Positions 62,373 through 64,000 of a DNA stretch of 64,000 nt are shown here, one piece after another (the first letter of the stretch is position 1; each line of letters opens with the position of its first letter). The DNA is taken from the NCBI RefSeq assembly GCF_030269925.1, contig NC_085112.1, forward strand, positions 3,039,501 to 3,103,500, written 5' to 3'. A program made the translations under genes and the position numbers. This DNA is from Bombyx mori (lineage: Eukaryota; Arthropoda; Insecta; Lepidoptera; Bombycidae). The notes beneath the pieces were generated by a model. That model was not told the DNA's origin, searched no databases, and was given only the letters and a program-made list of their open reading frames with translations.

Positions 62373-62443
62373 TGCATTGGCCGGGAATCGAACCCGGGCT
62401 GCCCGCGTGGCAGGCGAGCATTCTACCACTGAACCACCGATGC
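62373..62443 (-). tRNA. tRNA-Gly(GCC), copy 8, with two changes
   Basis: Differs from the other seven at two positions: G to A in the variable region (GGGCAGCCCGGG) and G to A in the 3' acceptor strand (CCAATGC), which turns the C5-G68 pair into C-A. Anticodon GCC, A box and B box are intact and a T6 run follows the gene. It may still be transcribed, but the stem is weakened. Confidence 0.85.
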
Positions 62444-62538
62444 TCATAGTCTTGTACTATAAAATTATATAAACATGATTTTACAACGCCACATTTATGC
62501 AATAGATTCAACTCATCAATTTTAGAAAGTCTTACTTA

Positions 62539-62808
62539 CATATGAGTCGTCTATTATCAAAGCTGGCAATCTGTGCATTTGGACAAAAAAATGTTATTGA
62601 TATGTCAATACAGATTGATTTGAATATAATCGTCTCCTTCAAAGAATACGGTTCAAAACCTGCATTAAATAAAGGTTAATACTTAACCTGTTATTTATCT
62701 AAGATGTCGTTCAGAAGAGTTTTGTGACTACCAATGGAATACAAAGTCAATAATTCGTTTTTCTGATTTACCAATAATTGCCAGCTTTGATAATAGTCGA
62801 CTCATATG
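62539..62808. mobile_element. MITE with 32-bp inverted repeats and TA target
   Basis: CATATGAGTCGTCTATTATC at the left and CATATGAGTCGACTATTATC in reverse at the right, both continuing AAAGCTGGCAAT; one mismatch. TA at 62537-62538 and 62809-62810. 270 bp, no coding sequence. A Tc1/mariner-type MITE by target and structure. Confidence 0.82.
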
Positions 62809-62999
62809 TAGGATATAATTCCAAACACACTCGGACGTATGAAATATTGTCGTAGCTTATAACTTTGACCTCATACGTGGACGGCACCATTCCTATTTTG
62901 ATGCCTATGTGGTCTGATAATCGCTTAGTGACAAGCGAGACACTAATTTGACTAGATGGTACAACAACAAAAAATTAAATAGTAGATTTAGATTTTCAT

Positions 63000-63262
63000 T
63001 TTTATTTTTATTTTTATTGCTTAGATAGGTGGACAAGGTCACAGCCGACCTGTTGTTAAGTGGTAACTGGAGCCCATAGACATCTACGACGTAAAGGCGC
63101 CACCCGCCTTGAGATATAAGCTCTAAGGTCTCAGTATAGTTACAACGGCTGCCCTACCCTTAAAACCGAAACGCAATTACTGCTTCACGGCAGAAATAGG
63201 CTGGGTGGTGGTACCTACCTGCGCAGAATCACCAGAGGTCCTACCACCAGTAATTACGCAAA
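63000..63262 (-). repeat. Bm1 SINE, 5'-truncated
   Basis: Reverse Bm1 body with a T-rich tail, ending CACCAGTAATTACGCAAATT. Confidence 0.88.
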
Positions 63263-63402
63263 TTATAATATTGCAGGTATAATACGCTGTTGTGATACTC
63301 AAAGGAACAGCGCTGTCCATTCGTTGCTGAATCCTTTAGCGACATTTACGCCATCCAAAAGAAGAGTTAGGATACCGCTCTTCTATTTTATTTATGTTCC
63401 TT

Positions 63403-63870
63403 AAATGGGTTGACGGGCTCACGGCTCATCTGGTAATGATTACCGAAACTCACAAACATCAGCAAGGTTAACGCTGCCATACACCATGAGACATTAATTC
63501 TCAATTAAGTCTCAGTATTATTATAGTACTAGCGACCCGCCCTCGCTTCGCTTCGGAAACATTAAAACACACATTAAACTAAAAAAAATAAATAAAAAAT
63601 AAATAAAAAAAAGTAGCCTATGTTCATCAGGGACAATGTCGGCTTCTAATGGAAAAAGAATTTTTCAAATCGGTCCAGTAGTTTCGGAGCCTATTCGAAA
63701 CAAACAAACAAACAAACAAATCTTTCCTCTTTATAATATTAGTATAGATATATAGACAACCGCTTCCCAGTCTTCAAACCGAAACGCATTATTGCTTCCC
63801 AGCGGAAATAGGTAGAGTGAGAGTGAGGGAGGGAAATGCGATCTCGCGGGTCGTACCACCAGTAAAACAC
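63403..63870 (-). repeat. Bm1-like SINE relic interrupted by a Helitron
   Basis: Diverged reverse Bm1 body on the left (GACGGGCTCACGGCTCATCT, CAATTAAGTCTCAGTATTAT) resumes after the Helitron (TTCAAACCGAAACGCATTAT, GGGTCGTACCACCAGTAA). Confidence 0.65.
63529..63748 (-). mobile_element. Helitron-like non-autonomous element, family B
   Basis: Reverse complement of 58488-58687: CTAG terminus at 63532-63529 and TCTATACTAATATTATAAAG start at 63748. A CAAA repeat has expanded near 63700-63720. Confidence 0.78.
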
Positions 63871-64000
63871 AGCTAAAATTCATTTACTAAACTAATAGTA
63901 GGTTTTCGTCTATTATTATTTTTTCAATAAAGACATCATATCGTATCGCATCGTTCGACAACTGTTCAAATAATTCCGACTCGTTTGGCACAAAGGTTTC

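Noticed and set aside
1..64000. CRISPR arrays, bacterial operons or rRNA genes
   Set aside because: No regularly spaced repeats with unique spacers, no bacterial gene organisation and no rRNA-like sequence; the window is eukaryotic.

Overview
The window looks like nuclear DNA from a silkmoth (Bombyx mori or a very close relative). The marker repeat is a roughly 450-bp tRNA-derived SINE that I recognise as Bm1, present as two near-complete copies (10099-10556, 59026-59475) and many fragments in both orientations. AT-rich spacers, Jockey/CR1/R1/RTE-type LINEs, maT (DD37D) transposons and non-autonomous Helitrons fit the same reading. I found no host protein-coding gene that I can support. Almost every credible long reading frame belongs to a transposable element.

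The only host genes are eight tRNA-Gly(GCC) genes at 33573(+), 35652(-), 36762(-), 41285(+), 41855(-), 50593(-), 60575(-) and 62373(-). Seven are identical over 71 bp. The last carries two changes, one of which breaks an acceptor-stem pair. Copies 1 and 3 sit in the arms of an inverted duplication (33470-33993 and 36190-36950), and copy 6 shares their 5' flank.

Layout. 1-3450: CR1-like LINE on the minus strand, ORF1 with a PHD finger, ORF2 open to the window edge. 3.8-12.6 kb: Bm1 pieces, Helitrons, LINE 3' ends. 13308-17101: 5'-truncated Jockey-type LINE with intact ORF2 and a 12-bp target duplication. 17.2-20 kb: SINE and LINE scraps and a 287-bp tandem duplication. 21001-22149: dead mariner. 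27446-28253: retroposed C-terminal piece of an unusual retroelement with a nuclease-like motif. 33-63 kb: tRNA-Gly genes interspersed with repeats. 38474-40570: R1-clade LINE copy with a 539-residue open frame. 42361-47521: full-length Jockey-type LINE with both ORFs intact, inserted in a Bm1 SINE. 48430-49746 and 60746-62052: two maT elements, one with an intact frame and one whose start codon is ACG. 57839-58781: Helitron carrying two further nested elements.

The insertion order can often be read from target duplications and nested breaks. The best candidates for something unusual are the same-frame ORF1-stop-ORF2 layout of the Jockey-type LINE, two Helitron-like copies bounded by 10-bp direct repeats that start with the same seven bases, the tRNA-Gly inverted duplication, and the truncated retroelement with a PD-(D/E)XK-like tail.
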